Counted from the stretch's first letter, positions 44,335 to 53,399 are shown. The stretch: 64,000 nucleotides of DNA from Lachnoclostridium sp. UBA1308 (GCA_002307215.1 DBTU01000039.1:1-64000); one strand, 5' to 3'. The notes: generated by a model not told the origin, from the sequence alone. Numbers and translations are program-made.

Positions 44335-45168
44335 ATGTCACATAAAACTATTATGATACTCCTTGATGGCTGCTGTTATGATACTGCAACAGAAAATTTA
44401 GGATATCTGGAGCATCTTGTATCCATAGGAAAAGGCACTAAGCTTCGTGTACTGGGAGAGCTTCCTTCTTTGTCAAGACCGATGTATGAAACCTTGATGA
44501 CAGGTCTTCCGGTAGACGAGCATGGTATCACCAATAACCATTTAATCAGATGCTCCAATCAAATCAGTATATTTGATTTATGCAAGAATTATAAAATGAC
44601 AACAGCGGCGTCTGCTTACCATTGGATCAGCGAATTATATGTTCGTGCACCGTTCCAACCGCTAATGGACCGTGTACAGCTTAAGGCAGTCTCTAAAATA
44701 CAGCATGGAATTTACTATTTTGAAGATCAGTATCCGGATTCTCATGTATATAGCGACGCTGAATTCTTACGTCAGCAATTTGAACCGGACTTTCTGTTGG
44801 TTCATCCGATGAATATCGATGATGCGGGACATAAATATGGAAGTACTTCCTCGGAGTATCACCAATCGGTAGCAATTGAAAATATTCTTCTTTCAACCGT
44901 GCTTCCGATCTGGATGAATGCAGGTTATCAGATTATGGTCACCGCAGACCACGGAATGAACGAACACCACCTACATGGAGGCAACTCAGAGCAGCAGAGA
45001 ATGGTGCCGTTATATCTTTTTTCAGATAAGTTTGTAAAGGGAATACATACGGATCAATGTCTTTCTGAACTTTTTATTGCGCCGCTTCTGTGTAAGATGC
45101 TTAAGATGGAGCCGGCTCCCGGGATGAGACCTCTTTCGCAAATGGAGGTACAAATTATAGATGTTTAA
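44335..45168 (+). CDS. Alkaline phosphatase superfamily (NPP-like) phosphodiesterase/hydrolase
   Basis: A 277-residue cytosolic enzyme. The metal and nucleophile layout of the nucleotide pyrophosphatase/phosphodiesterase branch is visible: ILLDGCCYD (metal Asp11), PSLSRPMYE with Ser47 in the place of the catalytic Thr, HPMNIDDAGHKYG (metal Asp and His), and TADHGMNEHHLHGG (metal Asp-His plus second His). It is short for the family. No signal peptide. The stop overlaps the permease gene by 8 bases, so it is an integral part of the transporter operon. It probably cleaves the imported phosphonate or phosphodiester inside the cell. Confidence 0.85.
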   Translation: MSHKTIMILLDGCCYDTATENLGYLEHLVSIGKGTKLRVLGELPSLSRPMYETLMTGLPVDEHGITNNHLIRCSNQISIFDLCKNYKMTTAASAYHWISELYVRAPFQPLMDRVQLKAVSKIQHGIYYFEDQYPDSHVYSDAEFLRQQFEPDFLLVHPMNIDDAGHKYGSTSSEYHQSVAIENILLSTVLPIWMNAGYQIMVTADHGMNEHHLHGGNSEQQRMVPLYLFSDKFVKGIHTDQCLSELFIAPLLCKMLKMEPAPGMRPLSQMEVQIIDV

Positions 45169-46006
45169 ATCAAAGCGTTATCTATTGGCAATTCTTCCGT
45201 TTTTGCTCCTGGTGATAGGTTATGAATTAGTGCCAATTCTGATGATTGTGATTCGTAGCTTTCAGCCGCAAGGACATTTCGGTTTTACACTGGAACATTA
45301 TCAAGCAATCTTTCAGAAGAGACTTTATCAACAGGCGGTGATTAATAGTATCATCATTGCCGTTATATCTTCTGTGATCGGTATCATTATCGCATTTTTT
45401 GGGGCAAAAGCAGCGAATGATTCCAATTCAAAATGGAGAAATTTTTTTATTAATATTTTGAATATGACTTCAAACTTTGCCGGAATTCCACTCGCCTTCG
45501 CTTTTATCATATTACTGGGTAATATGGGCGTCCTTGTTCTGGTTGGTAAAGCAGTGGGAATTACCTCTCTGGAGAACTTTAATGTTTATTCCTACAAAGG
45601 CTTATTGTTAACTTATATTTATTTTCAAATACCGCTTGCAACGCTTTTACTGATACCAATCTTTGACGGACTTCGCAAGGAGTGGAAGGAAGCGGTATTA
45701 CTGCTCGGTGGCAATTCCTTTATTTATTGGACGAAGGTTGCCATACCGGCGATCCTGCCAAGTATTCTTGCCACCATAAGTGTCTTGTTCTCAAATGCTA
45801 TCGCAGCCTACTCAACGGCATATGCGCTACTTGCCAATAATTATTCTTTGCTTCCGATTCGGATATCCGAGCAGTTTGTGGGAGATTTAGTACAAAGAAA
45901 AGAATTTGGTTCTGCACTGGCAGTCGTACTGATGTTAACGATGATCATCTCTACGATGATTAATAATTACTTTATCAAAAGGTCAAGGGGAGGTGCTTCC
46001 CTATGA
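45161..46006 (+). CDS. ABC transporter permease (first)
   Basis: A 281-residue membrane permease with six helices and an EAA loop (EWKEAVLLLGGNSFIYWTKVAIPAILPSI in two parts), of the PotB/PhnU/ThiP-like group. It overlaps the upstream phosphatase gene by 8 bases and the next permease by 4. It forms a heterodimeric channel with the following permease. Confidence 0.9.
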   Translation: MFKSKRYLLAILPFLLLVIGYELVPILMIVIRSFQPQGHFGFTLEHYQAIFQKRLYQQAVINSIIIAVISSVIGIIIAFFGAKAANDSNSKWRNFFINILNMTSNFAGIPLAFAFIILLGNMGVLVLVGKAVGITSLENFNVYSYKGLLLTYIYFQIPLATLLLIPIFDGLRKEWKEAVLLLGGNSFIYWTKVAIPAILPSILATISVLFSNAIAAYSTAYALLANNYSLLPIRISEQFVGDLVQRKEFGSALAVVLMLTMIISTMINNYFIKRSRGGASL

Positions 46007-46794
46007 AAAAAAGTGGTTTATCAAAGGTAGTTATTGTTGTTATATGCAGTTATCTTACAATTCCGCTTTTGCTGACCTTCATTTATTCTATTTTTACAGA
46101 ATGGAAGGATATACTGCCCAGCGGGCTGACCTTTAAGTATTATAAAGAAATACTGTCGGACAGCTACTTTATAAATTCGGTGATACGAACGTTAATGATA
46201 TCCGCTATCCCATTTGTCACCTGTACCGCAGTTGTCTTGCTTGCGCTCTATGTTATCGAAGTTTATCACCCCGAATGGGATAAATATATGCAAATGCTCT
46301 GCAATATTCCCTATGCCTTGCAGGGAATCATACTTGCTGTATCAGTGCTTTCCCTGTATGTAAGTGCACCTTATCCGTTCTCAAACAGATTTGTTATGAT
46401 AGTGCTCACCTATTGCATCGTCATATTACCTTACATTTACAGAGGACTTAAGAACAGTCTGGATTCTATCAATGCTAATCGTCTGATTGAAGCTGCTCAG
46501 ATGCTTGGAGCAACAAAATTCTATGCTTTTTTTGCCGTTGTTGTTCCAAATATCATCTCAGGCATATCCATTGTTGCTATGTTGTCCATATCGATTGTAT
46601 TTGGTGATTTTGCAATTGTAAATATTGTTGGTGGCAGCTATTATCAGACCGCACAAATGTATCTATATAAAAAGCTTTTTGTATCAGGTCAGGCTTCCAG
46701 TGTGATTATTGTAGTAATGTTTGGTTTGACGCTGATTTTATCAGCTGTTGTAAATCTACTGAATAAAAGGTGGAAGAAAAGCAGAGAGGAATAA
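46003..46794 (+). CDS. ABC transporter permease (second)
   Basis: A 263-residue permease of the PotC/PhnV-like group with six helices and the EAA loop (NRLIEAAQMLGATKFYAFFAVVVPNIISG in two parts). It starts within the stop of the first permease gene (ATGA) and is followed after 6 bases by the ATPase gene. Confidence 0.9.
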   Translation: MKKSGLSKVVIVVICSYLTIPLLLTFIYSIFTEWKDILPSGLTFKYYKEILSDSYFINSVIRTLMISAIPFVTCTAVVLLALYVIEVYHPEWDKYMQMLCNIPYALQGIILAVSVLSLYVSAPYPFSNRFVMIVLTYCIVILPYIYRGLKNSLDSINANRLIEAAQMLGATKFYAFFAVVVPNIISGISIVAMLSISIVFGDFAIVNIVGGSYYQTAQMYLYKKLFVSGQASSVIIVVMFGLTLILSAVVNLLNKRWKKSREE

Positions 46795-46800
46795 AAATAG

Positions 46801-47817
46801 ATGGCTTATATTAATTTCATAAATATTAATAAATATTTTGGAGAAAATCAAGTATTGAACAACATTAATCTTGAGATTGAGCAGGGTCAGTTGGTTACCT
46901 TGCTGGGTCCTTCCGGCTGTGGTAAAAGTACCTTGCTCCGTTGTCTGGCCGGATTGGAGAGTATCACAGACGGTAAGATCTTTATGGACGGGGTAGATAT
47001 CACAACTGCGGACCCGAAAGAACGTAATATAGGAATGGTTTTTCAGCAATATAGTCTGTTTCCAAATATGAATGTTACTGAAAATATTGCCTTTGGTTTA
47101 AAAATGAAACATATGAGCAAGACGGAAATTGCAAAGAAAGTAGCCGAGGCAATCGAAATGGTGGATTTGACCGGAAAGGAAAAAGCGTATCCATCAAAGC
47201 TCTCAGGAGGACAGCAGCAGCGTGTTGCCCTTGCAAGAGCGATTGTTACGAAGCCAAAGGTTCTGCTCCTGGATGAGCCCCTGAGTGCCATAGATGCAAA
47301 GCTGAGAAAATCTCTTCAGACAAGCATACGTAAAATTCAGAAGGAGCTCGGAATTACCTCCATCTTTGTGACACATGATCAAGATGAAGCCATGGTTATG
47401 TCGGATGTAATTCACTTATTCCATGACGGAAGGCTGGAGCAGTCAGATACACCGATTAACATATATACAAATCCCAGGACCAAATTTGCGGCAGAATTCA
47501 TAGGGCATTATAATGTAATTACTGCGGAGCAGTTCCAAAAGATTATTCCGGGAGCACAGAATACCTCCGAGAATATAGCAATCAGACCGGAAGCTATGGA
47601 AATGTCCCTAATACCCTTTCGCGAAAGAGATAATTTTCATCAGTTTGAAGGTAAAATCGTAAGTCATCTTTCCCATGGAAATGTACTTCGTTACCATGTG
47701 GAAGTGAATGGTATTATCTTAGAAGCAGATGTATTGTTCCGAAGTTATTACCTGTACGACAACGGACAGAAAGTTTATATAACAGTGGAAAATCGAAACT
47801 GCCTTATGGTTTCATAA
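46801..47817 (+). CDS. ABC transporter ATP-binding protein (PotA/FbpC/PhnT-like)
   Basis: A 338-residue ATPase. Walker A GPSGCGKST near residues 35-43, Q-loop MVFQQYSLFPN, signature LSGGQQQRVALARAI, Walker B LLLDEPLSAIDAKLR, H-loop THDQDEA, and a C-terminal TOBE-like domain (about 250-338; IAIRPEAM). It powers the two permeases just upstream. A GAGAGGAA site precedes the ATG. It is the last gene of the five-gene operon. Confidence 0.92.
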   Translation: MAYINFININKYFGENQVLNNINLEIEQGQLVTLLGPSGCGKSTLLRCLAGLESITDGKIFMDGVDITTADPKERNIGMVFQQYSLFPNMNVTENIAFGLKMKHMSKTEIAKKVAEAIEMVDLTGKEKAYPSKLSGGQQQRVALARAIVTKPKVLLLDEPLSAIDAKLRKSLQTSIRKIQKELGITSIFVTHDQDEAMVMSDVIHLFHDGRLEQSDTPINIYTNPRTKFAAEFIGHYNVITAEQFQKIIPGAQNTSENIAIRPEAMEMSLIPFRERDNFHQFEGKIVSHLSHGNVLRYHVEVNGIILEADVLFRSYYLYDNGQKVYITVENRNCLMVS

Positions 47818-47857
47818 TTCAATACAAATCGTAAATTAATGTAACGTACCCTATGAA

Positions 47858-47927
47858 TAAGTTTGCACCGAGGATTACGCAGGCACAAACTTATAGATAT
47901 GAATTATGCTTTTCATAATTCATATTA
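47858..47927. repeat. Dispersed two-hairpin repeat, copy B
   Basis: First hairpin AAGTTTGCACC / GGCACAAACTT (47859-47892) and second hairpin ATATGAATTATG / CATAATTCATAT (about 47898-47926). The loop GAGGATTACGCA differs by one base from copy A at 9386, and a 20-nt core recurs inverted at 49889. Confidence 0.8.
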
Positions 47928-47992
47928 TGTTCGATTGAAATGATCTAAGCTATATGGTAGAATTACTTTTTACAAAAGAGATGCAACTGAAA

Positions 47993-48033
47993 AATAACTG
48001 CCCTAGACTTAATCGGTCCTGCTGGCAGTTATT
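47993..48033. terminator. Hairpin before the ABC-2 exporter genes
   Basis: Perfect 10-bp stem AATAACTGCC (47993-48002) with GGCAGTTATT (48024-48033), with a 21-base loop and only ATATGT after it. It could be a weak terminator of the preceding operon or a leader structure, since the exporter gene starts 40 bases later. Confidence 0.5.
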
Positions 48034-48072
48034 ATATGTAGTAGAAGCGAAAGAGCGAAGGAGATGAGAAAG

Positions 48073-48993
48073 ATGAATTCTATCATTGAAGTTAAAAATT
48101 TTACAAAATCATATGGTAACTTTATAGCCGTAAATAATATTTCGTTTGAAGTGGAAGAAGGGACGATTTTCGCATTTCTTGGACCAAACGGAGCAGGGAA
48201 AAGCACGACAATCAATACGTTATGTACAATTTTTGAAAAGACCTCGGGCAATCTTTTTATCGATGGGAAGGATGTTACGACACATAAAAGTGAAGTCAGA
48301 TCAACCATTGGAGTCGTATTTCAAGATTCGACACTGGATGCTAAGATGACAATTGATGAAAACCTTAGAATGCACTGCGTTTTTTATAACGTTCCCAAAA
48401 AAGAAGTGGAAGAGCGTATTCAATTTGTCCTAAAATTAGTGGATTTATTAGGTGAAAGAAAGAAATTAGTGGGTGCGTTATCAGGCGGAATGAAACGACG
48501 TGTGGAGATCGCGCGTGGGTTAATTCATTACCCAAAAGTGTTATTTCTGGATGAGCCGACAACGGGGTTGGATCCGCAGACACGCGCTCATATATGGGAG
48601 TATATTATTAAGCTTCAGAAAGAAAGAAATATTACAATATTTCTTACGACTCATTACATGGAAGAAGCAGAAATATGTAATAAGATTGCAATTATAGATG
48701 GTGGAATTATTGTCGCTCATGATACACCCTATGCTTTGAAGAAAGAGTTCACAAAAGATAAAGCATATATCACGACCAAAAACGAATCGGAACTTGAGCG
48801 GCTACTTGTACAATATGATCTGAAATATGTAAAAAAAGAAGATTTTTATAAGATTGAGGCTGAAAACATTGATCGTCTATTACAAGTTTTGAGCCTATGT
48901 AAAGAGGATATTAGAAATATAGAAATTAAAAAAGGAACATTTAATGACGTTTTTCTTGAGATTACCGGGAAAAAGATTAGGGAGGAAGCATAA
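48073..48993 (+). CDS. ABC-2 type exporter ATP-binding protein (DrrA-like)
   Basis: A 306-residue ATPase with Walker A GPNGAGKST near 40-48, Q-loop VFQDSTLD, signature LSGGMKRRVEIARG, Walker B LFLDEPTTGLDPQTR and H-loop TTHYMEEAE, as in daunorubicin-resistance DrrA proteins. The start is the ATG at 48073, nine bases after AAGGAG; the ATG at 48064 touches that site. It is followed one base later by the permease gene. It powers export of a drug, lipid or peptide; substrate unknown. Confidence 0.93.
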   Translation: MNSIIEVKNFTKSYGNFIAVNNISFEVEEGTIFAFLGPNGAGKSTTINTLCTIFEKTSGNLFIDGKDVTTHKSEVRSTIGVVFQDSTLDAKMTIDENLRMHCVFYNVPKKEVEERIQFVLKLVDLLGERKKLVGALSGGMKRRVEIARGLIHYPKVLFLDEPTTGLDPQTRAHIWEYIIKLQKERNITIFLTTHYMEEAEICNKIAIIDGGIIVAHDTPYALKKEFTKDKAYITTKNESELERLLVQYDLKYVKKEDFYKIEAENIDRLLQVLSLCKEDIRNIEIKKGTFNDVFLEITGKKIREEA

Positions 48994-48994
48994 T

Positions 48995-49831
48995 ATGAGT
49001 ACAGTATTTACATTATGGAAAAGAGGATTAAAGGCCTTTATAAGGAATAGAACAGGATTGATATTTTCGCTTATTTTCCCTTTTTTCTTTGTCTATGTAT
49101 TTGGTGCAATCTTTAAAAGTGACTATATACAAAATCCGATTGCCTATATGCTCTCGGGTGTTATCATAACGACAGTGTTCGAAAGTTCACTTAATCTGGC
49201 TTCGTCAACAGTTGATGACATGGTAAGCGGATTCATGAAGGAAATCTTAGTTTCCCCGGTCAGAAGAATTGCTGTTGCGATGGGACAATTATTAGCAGCA
49301 ACTACTGTCGCTACCTTACAAGGTATTTTAATTTTAGTGATAGGATTATTTATCGGCATTCGGTTTACTACCTGGACCACACCGCTTTTTATCCTGATTG
49401 CAATGGTAAGTGTTGGGCTTGTTTTTTCCGGTGTCGGGCTATTTTTGGCAACTAAAGTTCGCAGCGGCCAAACCTTTCAAATAGTGAAAACTGCAGTAAC
49501 AATGCCCTTAACGTTCATATCAGGTGCATATATTCCCTTGTCGATGCTACCCGATACACTTAGATATATTGCATATATTAATCCAATGACCTATGCAACC
49601 GCTTTCTTTCGCATGATAGTTTTGGAAAAAACTGATTTAACTACAGCCGAACTGGTGAAAGAGGGATTAGCAATCGATATCAATGGTTTTATCGTTACTC
49701 CGTTTATGTCTTTCGTTATCATAGTTCTGATTGGTTTGGTATTTTTACTCTTATCAACTTATTCATTTATCAAAACAGATTTTTCCAGGCTTAACAGAAG
49801 TTCCAGTGATGCCAGTGCTTTATGGGGTTAG
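48995..49831 (+). CDS. ABC-2 type exporter permease (DrrB-like)
   Basis: A 278-residue six-helix membrane protein with the DrrB-type features: N-terminal helix LIFSLIFPFFFVYVFGAIF, the ABC-2 signature region around FISGAYIPLSMLPDTLRYIAYINPMTYA (two parts), and C-terminal helix VLIGLVFLLLSTYSF. The start is the ATG at 48995 behind AGGGAGG; the longer frame from 48944 overlaps the ATPase gene without a site. With the ATPase it forms an exporter. Confidence 0.92.
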   Translation: MSTVFTLWKRGLKAFIRNRTGLIFSLIFPFFFVYVFGAIFKSDYIQNPIAYMLSGVIITTVFESSLNLASSTVDDMVSGFMKEILVSPVRRIAVAMGQLLAATTVATLQGILILVIGLFIGIRFTTWTTPLFILIAMVSVGLVFSGVGLFLATKVRSGQTFQIVKTAVTMPLTFISGAYIPLSMLPDTLRYIAYINPMTYATAFFRMIVLEKTDLTTAELVKEGLAIDINGFIVTPFMSFVIIVLIGLVFLLLSTYSFIKTDFSRLNRSSSDASALWG

Positions 49832-49877
49832 GAGCTGTTGCTTATATAATTTTTGAAGGCAATTTTGCAACAGCCCC
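49831..49877 (+). terminator. Terminator-like hairpin after the exporter genes
   Basis: GGAGCTGTTGC (49831-49841) pairs with GCAACAGCCCC (49867-49877) with one mismatch and a 25-base loop, then TTAGC. The GCTGTTGC/GCAACAGC arm sequence recurs in the modC terminator at 53002. Confidence 0.55.
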
Positions 49878-49888
49878 TTAGCAGTGTG

Positions 49889-49908
49889 TGCCTGCGTAAT
49901 CCTCGGCT
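49889..49908. repeat. Dispersed repeat, partial inverted copy C
   Basis: About 20 bases, TGCCTGCGTAATCCTCGG plus flanks, are the reverse complement of the first-hairpin core of copy B (47867-47886). Only the core is present, so it is a fragment. Confidence 0.7.
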
Positions 49909-50391
49909 GCTGTCATCTCCCCGCATTTCTCACATTTTATGGATTGAAAAAAGTCTTGCTCTTTCCGGTACGATAAAAGTAGTATCTTTTACGTCAAAGA
50001 GTACTGCCGGTTCATCATTCATATATCAAAAAGAGTTTATCATTTCATATTTCAGTCAGCAAGCCCTCTCTAGGGATATGTTTTAAATATTTTGGTGGAG
50101 TAATCAGAGACGTTTGTATTTTCTGTTATTGATAATAACTGTGCATAATGACTAAATTCTATGACGTTTTTTTTTGTGTTTCTATCATTTGATGCATTGC
50201 AAAGTATATCCATAGCAAGTATACTTTGTAGTATCAAAACGTAATGAAACATTACATAACGTGACACAAAGCAAAACTAAAATGTATGTAACTGGCCGAA
50301 GCATACATAACGCAATATGGATAGGATTTATGTTTGTGAATAGAAAATGGTAGACGAACCGAAAACTAAATTATTGAATGGAGATGAATCT
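49909..50391. other. Intergenic region upstream of modA with ModE-like half sites
   Basis: No gene. Two copies of TACATAACG (about 50253-50261 and 50304-50312) resemble the TATATAACG half of ModE operators; the first has a partial mirror half (CGTAATGAA from 50240). A hairpin TGTATG/CATACA lies at about 50283-50308. No clean -35/-10 is seen. Confidence 0.35.
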
Positions 50392-51174
50392 ATGAAACGT
50401 ACAAAAAGAATTGTTTCATTATTACTTATTTTTGTAGTTCTTTTTTCCTTATCTACTGTGAATGCTTTTGCTAAATCTACAACAAAGTACAGTATCACTA
50501 TTTCGGCAGCAGCAAGTCTGGCAAATGCTATGACGGATATTGCCAAGCTTTATGAAAAGAAATATCCGAATGTTGAACTGTCCTTCAATTATGGTTCTTC
50601 AGGAGCACTACAAAAGCAGATTGAACAAGGTTCTCCGGTGGATGTATTTCTTTCAGCCGCTACTAAGCAGATGGATGCTTTGAAAAACGAAGGACTATTG
50701 TATAACAGTACCATTAAGACACTCTTGTACAATGATATTGTTTTAATCGTACCAAAAGGTTCCACACTATCCATTGTGAACTTCGGTAGTTTATGCAACA
50801 ATAACGTGAAGGTAATCGCACTTGGAGAGCCGACTACCGTACCTGCGGGACAGTATGCGGAAGAAACATTGAAATATTACGGATATCTTGATATAGTAAA
50901 AGCTAAGGCGGTTTATGGAAAAGATGTTACCGAAGTTTTGACTTGGGTTGCAGGTGGCAATGCAGATGCCGGTGTTGTATATAAGACCGACGCACTGAGC
51001 TCCGATAAGGTGGAGATTATATCAACTGCATCATTAGCTAGCCATACGAAAGTGGAATATCCCGGAGCCGTTATTAAAGGTAGCAAGCATCCCAAAGTAG
51101 CTAATACATTCCTGAAATTCCTTACAACGAAGGAAGCAAAGGCAGTATTTGATGCATACGGATTTAGATACTAA
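50392..51174 (+). CDS. modA: Molybdate ABC transporter substrate-binding protein
   Basis: A 260-residue exported binding protein. A signal peptide covers about residues 1-27 (SLLLIFVVLFSLSTVNAFA, cleaved after AFA); no lipobox Cys. The ModA pattern is clear: ISAAASLANAMTDIAKLYEKKYP in two parts, FNYGSSGALQKQIEQGSPVDVFLSA, and AGGNADAGVVYKTDAL. It binds molybdate or tungstate outside the cell. The start is the ATG at 50392 behind GGAGA; the longer frame from 50347 has no signal-peptide logic. First gene of modABC. Confidence 0.95.
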   Translation: MKRTKRIVSLLLIFVVLFSLSTVNAFAKSTTKYSITISAAASLANAMTDIAKLYEKKYPNVELSFNYGSSGALQKQIEQGSPVDVFLSAATKQMDALKNEGLLYNSTIKTLLYNDIVLIVPKGSTLSIVNFGSLCNNNVKVIALGEPTTVPAGQYAEETLKYYGYLDIVKAKAVYGKDVTEVLTWVAGGNADAGVVYKTDALSSDKVEIISTASLASHTKVEYPGAVIKGSKHPKVANTFLKFLTTKEAKAVFDAYGFRY

Positions 51175-51190
51175 TTAAGGAGTTGGAAAA

Positions 51191-51877
51191 GTGGATTTTG
51201 ATATATCACCATTGATAGTATCTGTAAAAACTACATTAACTGCAACAGTAATCACATTTGTTCTGGGATTACTGGCAGCCTACAAGATGGCAGGTTACAG
51301 GGGAAAGCTGAGGGGGATACTGGATGGAATTTTCATCCTTCCCCTGGTACTGCCGCCTACGGTAGTAGGCTTTCTCCTGTTACTGTTGGTTGGAAGACAT
51401 GGTCCGGTAGGGAAGATTCTACAGCATTTTGATACCAATATCATATTTTCCTGGAGTGCTACTGTTATCGCAGCAGTAGTAGTCTCATTTCCAATGATGT
51501 ATAAGACGACAAAGGGTGCGTTCGAACAGATTGACAGAAATATTCTCTATGCTGCCAGAACCCTGGGTACGCCGGAATGGAAGGTTTTCTTGAGAATCAG
51601 TATTCCATTGGCATGGCCGGGCATTGTGGCAGGAGGAATATTGGCTTTTGCAAGAGCACTCGGAGAATTTGGTGCAACTATGATGCTGGCCGGCAATATT
51701 CCCGGTAGAACCCAGACCATCCCCATGGCTATCTATTTCGCCGTGGAAGGTGGAAATGAAAAAATAGCATATGTCTGGGTGACGCTGATTATAGCAATTT
51801 CATTTATTGTCATTTTTCTAATGAATTACTGGCTGGAATATCAGCAGAAGTTCATAGGCGGCAAATGGGGGAAATAG
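51191..51877 (+). CDS. modB: Molybdate ABC transporter permease
   Basis: A 228-residue five- to six-helix permease with the ModB motifs LPLVLPPTVVGF and the EAA loop AARTLGTPEWKVFLRISIPLAWPG (two parts), then ALGEFGATMMLAGNIPGRTQT. The start codon is GTG behind AAGGAGTTGG. It lies 16 bases after modA. Confidence 0.95.
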   Translation: MDFDISPLIVSVKTTLTATVITFVLGLLAAYKMAGYRGKLRGILDGIFILPLVLPPTVVGFLLLLLVGRHGPVGKILQHFDTNIIFSWSATVIAAVVVSFPMMYKTTKGAFEQIDRNILYAARTLGTPEWKVFLRISIPLAWPGIVAGGILAFARALGEFGATMMLAGNIPGRTQTIPMAIYFAVEGGNEKIAYVWVTLIIAISFIVIFLMNYWLEYQQKFIGGKWGK

Positions 51878-51937
51878 TGCGAATAGCATAAGCAATTCGC
51901 ACCCCTGATGTAAGAGCCGCTAAAGGCGGCATAGGGG
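51877..51937 (+). promoter_or_regulatory. Paired hairpins covering the modC ribosome binding site
   Basis: Hairpin 1: GTGCGAAT (51877-51884) with ATTCGCAC (51895-51902). Hairpin 2: CCCCT (51902-51906) with AGGGG (51933-51937) enclosing GCCGC-TAAAG-GCGGC. The right arm of hairpin 2 contains AGGGGAG, the likely ribosome binding site of modC, so folding would lower modC translation. Confidence 0.6.
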
Positions 51938-51944
51938 AGCTAGT

Positions 51945-53006
51945 ATGAGACTATTGGTTGATATAAAAAAGAAACTGAAAGGCTTTCGATTGGAGATAGC
52001 CTTTGAAGCAGATCAGGACATTTTGGGCATTCTGGGCGCTTCGGGTTCAGGAAAAAGTATGACCCTCCGATGTATTGCGGGCATTGAGACACCGGATGAA
52101 GGAAAAATTATTCTGAATGACAGAGTCTTGTTTGATTCGAAGCGTGGGATTAACCTGCCCTGTCAGCAACGAAGGGTTGGGTTTCTTTTTCAAAATTATG
52201 CACTTTATCCGCATATGACAGTTACGAAAAATATAGGATTTGCTCTTAGCGGTTTATCTTCTATCCGGCGAGAAGAGAAGGTGAAGAAAGCAATTTCTAT
52301 GATGCAGCTGGAGGGGCTTGAGAATCGGTATCCGGTTCAGCTTTCCGGAGGACAACAGCAGCGGGTCGCTTTGGCAAGGGCATTGGTGATAGAGCCAGAG
52401 GTTCTGTTATTAGATGAGCCATTTTCAGCCTTGGATGAATTCTTGAGAAATCAAATGGTTAATCAGTTAATGAGTTCTTTGAGTGATTACAATGGGGTCA
52501 CCCTCTTTGTTACTCACAATATGGAGGAGGCTTACCGTTTATGTAAGAGAATTCTTGTCCTTGATCATGGCAGGAAAGAAGTCTGTGGCGAGAGGGACGA
52601 GATTTTTGTACATCCATCTACACTACCCGCAGCACAGGTCACCGGATGCAAGAACATCTCAACGGCTAAAAACTTGTCGGATGGTATGATAGAAGCTAAG
52701 GAATGGGGAATTAGCCTGTGGGCAGGTGAAGAGAGAACCGGTGTAGCTCATGTTGGTATCCGTGCTAATCACCTCCGGAGGGCAGAGGGACAGGGGAGCA
52801 ATGTGTTTGAAATGTGGCCTGTATATACGAGCGAAGCTCCTTTCCGAATTACCGTATATCTTAGCACTGTCCAGCCGGAGATAAGTTCAAAAGAATTTCG
52901 ATTTCAGTGGGAGATGTCCAAGGATCGTTGGATAGAACTTAAAAATCAGCCCTTGCCGTGGAAGGTGTATCTGGATCCGGAAAAATTAATTTGTATCCCA
53001 AAATAA
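51945..53006 (+). CDS. modC: Molybdate ABC transporter ATP-binding protein
   Basis: A 353-residue ATPase with Walker A GASGSGKS near residues 32-39, RRVGFLFQNYALYPHMTV, signature LSGGQQQRVALARAL, Walker B LLLDEPFSALDEFLR and THNMEEAYRL. The C-terminal about 120 residues form a divergent regulatory part, shorter on typical Mop/TOBE signature than E. coli ModC. Third gene of modABC; its start lies 67 bases after modB behind a hairpin that covers the ribosome binding site. Confidence 0.93.
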   Translation: MRLLVDIKKKLKGFRLEIAFEADQDILGILGASGSGKSMTLRCIAGIETPDEGKIILNDRVLFDSKRGINLPCQQRRVGFLFQNYALYPHMTVTKNIGFALSGLSSIRREEKVKKAISMMQLEGLENRYPVQLSGGQQQRVALARALVIEPEVLLLDEPFSALDEFLRNQMVNQLMSSLSDYNGVTLFVTHNMEEAYRLCKRILVLDHGRKEVCGERDEIFVHPSTLPAAQVTGCKNISTAKNLSDGMIEAKEWGISLWAGEERTGVAHVGIRANHLRRAEGQGSNVFEMWPVYTSEAPFRITVYLSTVQPEISSKEFRFQWEMSKDRWIELKNQPLPWKVYLDPEKLICIPK

Positions 53007-53040
53007 CCGGGAGCTGTTGCAACAGCTCCCGGTTATTTTG
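53002..53040 (+). terminator. Terminator of modABC, perfect 36-bp palindrome
   Basis: A perfect palindrome at 53002-53037 (arms AATAACCGGGAGCTGTTG) followed by T residues. It overlaps the last codons of modC. Confidence 0.9.
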
Positions 53041-53225
53041 GTTCGACCGCATGTGAGACAGGTATGGTTATTGATACAATTATTGGAGATGCTGTCTAGT
53101 CTGAAAAAGGAAATTAGTTTTATTCTTTTAAATTCTATATGACTTTCAAATAAGTACATGGCGAAATAACAATCCATCATGTCTTAATAATAATCATTTA
53201 TCTTCATAAACAATATGTAAGAATT
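53041..53225. other. Intergenic, nothing seen
   Basis: AT-rich sequence between the modC terminator and the end of the minus-strand decayed gene. No ORF, repeat or hairpin that I can support. Confidence 0.4.
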
Positions 53226-53399
53226 CTATTCTTGTGAAAAATCAAACACAGGTGAACTGTAACTCGGAGTCATTTCTGCTGATGCTCCATAATAATAATA
53301 CACTCCATCATATCCATCATATAACTCTACCATACCCATTGCGATACTCCAACTTCCGTCCGTATTAGTTATCTGATAACCATATGGATATACAGTCCA
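53226..53399 (-). pseudogene. C-terminal fragment of a secreted Tyr/Gly-rich protein
   Basis: On the minus strand a 57-codon stretch begins WTVYPYGYQITNTDGSW and ends SSPVFDFSQE, with a Tyr-rich middle. It looks fully coding but has no start codon: a stop lies two codons upstream. Between it and the signal-peptide ORF at 53539-53772, two more coding-like pieces appear in other frames (reading SEFENIPSNNAIFELFTVR and RKSKTKYNLKKSITE). The parts fit one secreted protein of about 190 residues broken by several frameshifts. Confidence 0.55.

Noticed and set aside
44133..44345. 70-codon ORF between the binding-protein and hydrolase genes
   Set aside because: It starts within a hairpin arm, lacks a ribosome binding site and overlaps the start of the hydrolase gene.
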